NCBI GenBank assembly: GCA_902770635.1
Contig: CACXTX010000006.1
Span: forward strand, 1 to 62,899
Length of the DNA: 62,899 nt
Source of the DNA: an uncultured Prevotellaceae bacterium
Lineage (GTDB): Bacteria; Bacteroidota; Bacteroidia; Bacteroidales; Bacteroidaceae
Reading direction: 5' to 3'
Positions 61,193 through 62,899 of this stretch are shown here, one piece after another (the first letter of the stretch is position 1; every line of letters begins with the position of its first letter). The position numbers were made by a program, and so were the translations under genes. Under the pieces are notes generated by a model that saw only the letters and a list, made by a program, of their open reading frames with translations, was not told where the DNA came from and did no database searches.

Positions 61193-62899
61193 TGTTCTTT
61201 TTTTGATTCTTCCCCTTTTGTCTGCTTTTTCTTTCTTCCTCGGACAGTTTTTTAAAACTGACATCTGACATCTGAATCACAAAGTTACGACTTTGCCATG
61301 TCGATATCATCTTTCGGGCACGCCCTGCATCCATTCCTTTCTGTTGTCTTACACGCTTGGCATCCTCCAGGGTAAACTCGGAGGGCAACGAGTCAAGCAG
61401 ACTTTCAGGTCCTCGCTTTGAAACCTGTACATCACCATCTGCCGAGCGTATCTGATCGCCCCAGAATTTCATTTTCAGATAGAGGTCGTACAAGAGACTC
61501 CACCTACAGAAATCCTCAATGCCCCTTTCCCACTTCATACCATTGGCCGCGTAGAGCAGGCAAGCCTTACGGAAAGCATGCACCAAGGCGCGGTGCGTCA
61601 AGTTGTCAAACACAGTGTCTTGCGACAGACGGGCGAAGTCGGCACATTCCGCCTTAAGCCTTTTTATCAGTTTCTTGGCCTGTTGACAGTCGACGACACC
61701 CGTAGCAGCCTTCAGATTTTCAATGTAGGGTTTCAAAGCCTCGTCGTATGCCGTATCATAGTCACCGAACACCGGTATGTCTGAACCTATCTCACAATCG
61801 GGTATAGTGGCCAGGCAGAGTCGTGATATCGGACCGTCTGTCACTACGAACCTGAAATACTTCATTGCCTTTGAAATGGTGGTATTCGCATTCCAGTTCA
61901 GGTGCAAGCTTCCTGAACCCGTGACACTTTGCGTCGAGGCACGGTCACTACCGAAGTCGTTCTCTTCGTCATCGTTTTGCTTCATCACGGTAAACTGGTT
62001 GCTACGACCTGTTGCACCCTCTACTTTGTCCCATTGTTCAAGCTCATTCATACGGACATAGAGCGGAGCACCCTGTGCATCATCCATACGCTGCACCAGA
62101 GCTGCCCTGGTAACGTCCGACTTGATGGTCTGAATCACGAGATCGTCAGGCCTTTGAGGCTTCTGCTTGTTGTTGGCCTTGTTGTTATACTCCTCGTTAT
62201 ACTTCTTCAGACGCTCACGGTTTATCTCGTCACGCTGTTTGATGTCGGCAATGATGTGCGACAGAGGCTGTTTCGTACAGATATCTTTACCCGTACCCGT
62301 CCCTGCTATAATCAGGCAGTTGATGCGCAGTTCACGCTGTTGGTTGTCTATATACCTGAACGAGAGGCGTTTAGGGTACGTCGCCAATGCAGGGAACATC
62401 GCCTGGGCCACAGTGGCCTGATATAACCTGGGGGTGTTTTTTATCACCGTATTCACGAGTCTTGGGAGATTCTGTGGAATGGTGGGAGGCACGTTGCTGG
62501 CAAACATCCGCGACAAGGAATCCTTGGATTGAGCGTCTGAGCAACCTTCTACATCACTCAGGTTGCTATCCTCTTCTTGCTCAGCACGAAACCTCCTCTT
62601 GCTCTCCTTGAAGATGCGTTTCTGAACCAAGGACAAGGGTTTGCTCCTATCGAGATACTTCGAGTAGAAGTCGCCCACCAGCGTCTGGATATTCTCGTCC
62701 TGCCAGTTGTTAGGCATCAACACCTTAAGCACCCCCAACGTCTCTTCCTGGGTCAGCAGTTGGTTGCAATGGCTCAATACCAGCTTCACCGAGTTGTGAC
62801 GACCGCCCTCGTTCACGAAGTCCGCATCCACGACACCCTCCTCCTTCATGCACTCATGGAATATCAGCATCGTGCGCTCGTCAGCCTCCACAGGAGACT
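61182..62899 (-). CDS. partial DUF3987/VirE-type ATPase-like protein of a mobile locus
   Basis: The frame is open to the right edge, so the 5' end is missing; an internal GTG at 62891 need not be the start. The ~570 visible residues contain a Walker-A-like IAGTGTGKDICTKQ (GTGTGKD), a charged linker (DEINRERLKKYNEEYNNKAN), RMNELEQWDKVEG, and a C-terminal region rich in Lys/Gln. This resembles the DUF3987/primase-like proteins that, in Bacteroidales, are often followed by a peptidoglycan hydrolase gene, as here. Those loci recur across genomes and are thought to be mobile or satellite-like; function not established. The assignment to the group is by resemblance. Confidence 0.55.
   Translation of the reverse strand, partial: SPVEADERTMLIFHECMKEEGVVDADFVNEGGRHNSVKLVLSHCNQLLTQEETLGVLKVLMPNNWQDENIQTLVGDFYSKYLDRSKPLSLVQKRIFKESKRRFRAEQEEDSNLSDVEGCSDAQSKDSLSRMFASNVPPTIPQNLPRLVNTVIKNTPRLYQATVAQAMFPALATYPKRLSFRYIDNQQRELRINCLIIAGTGTGKDICTKQPLSHIIADIKQRDEINRERLKKYNEEYNNKANNKQKPQRPDDLVIQTIKSDVTRAALVQRMDDAQGAPLYVRMNELEQWDKVEGATGRSNQFTVMKQNDDEENDFGSDRASTQSVTGSGSLHLNWNANTTISKAMKYFRFVVTDGPISRLCLATIPDCEIGSDIPVFGDYDTAYDEALKPYIENLKAATGVVDCQQAKKLIKRLKAECADFARLSQDTVFDNLTHRALVHAFRKACLLYAANGMKWERGIEDFCRWSLLYDLYLKMKFWGDQIRSADGDVQVSKRGPESLLDSLPSEFTLEDAKRVRQQKGMDAGRARKMISTWQSRNFVIQMSDVSFKKLSEEERKSRQKGKNQKKNNDE

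Overview
The window looks like a chromosomal segment of a gut or rumen Bacteroidales bacterium, most likely Prevotella in the broad sense (including Segatella/Xylanibacter). The evidence is a complete starch-utilisation (Sus) locus with SusC/SusD, an Asp/Glu-rich secreted glycanase set, Bacteroidetes-type promoters (-7 element TAnnTTTG, some with a TTTG -33 element), a tmRNA whose tag ends in YALAA, a C-terminal tail resembling a type IX secretion sorting domain, and a Bacteroidetes-type LptD. The genus is an inference from gene content, not from a marker gene.

Layout. Bases 1-2601: the end of a GH43-like enzyme and a GH51 alpha-L-arabinofuranosidase. Bases 2603-17392, all on the minus strand: an exopolysaccharide/capsule cluster of the Wzx/Wzy type. 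Read in transcription order it holds the Wza-like exporter, a Wzz chain-length protein, an EpsG/Wzy-like polymerase, a Wzx flippase, four glycosyltransferases (one fused to an acyltransferase), LicD, the initiating sugar-phosphate transferase, UDP-xylose synthase and a Wzi-like outer-membrane protein. Bases 17528-17922: ssrA (tmRNA), with a duplicated 3' end and a shared terminator. Bases 17978-38361: the starch locus. susC, susD, susE, a susF-like gene and a secreted alpha-amylase are on the minus strand; lacI, a small four-helix-bundle gene, an MFS sugar transporter, malQ, susB (GH97) and a type I pullulanase are on the plus strand. Bases 38397-62899: mixed housekeeping and envelope genes. 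These are patatin, a subtilase, a nucleoside-hydrolase-like lipoprotein, two CPA2 antiporters, a flavoprotein, a queuosine pair (yhhQ-queF), a carboxyltransferase subunit, an HD protein, lptD, pepT, an Asp/Glu racemase relative and an MFS permease. Right at the edge lie an M15 peptidase and a partial ATPase-like protein of a mobile-locus type.

How it works together. In the starch locus, glucans are bound by SusD/E/F-like lipoproteins, cut outside by the amylase, imported by SusC, trimmed in the periplasm by pullulanase and GH97, moved inward by the MFS permease and disproportionated by MalQ. The likely regulator is the LacI-family protein encoded in the middle. A perfect 18-bp palindrome lies 53 nt from the -7 elements of both susC and lacI, and a second, imperfect copy lies 52 nt upstream of the amylase -7 element. 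None of these three promoters has a recognisable -33 box. This geometry points to activation at a fixed distance and is the most striking regulatory signal in the window.

Other notable structures are a family of degenerate heptamer arrays that supply start or stop codons at gene junctions; a 115-bp inverted-repeat element kept in frame inside an MFS gene; a 38-codon internal-deletion remnant of a nucleotidyltransferase-aminotransferase next to licD; a nine-unit 21-bp minisatellite; and a structured pseudoknot-capable leader in front of yhhQ-queF. All calls come from reading the sequence and recognising families; no database search was run.
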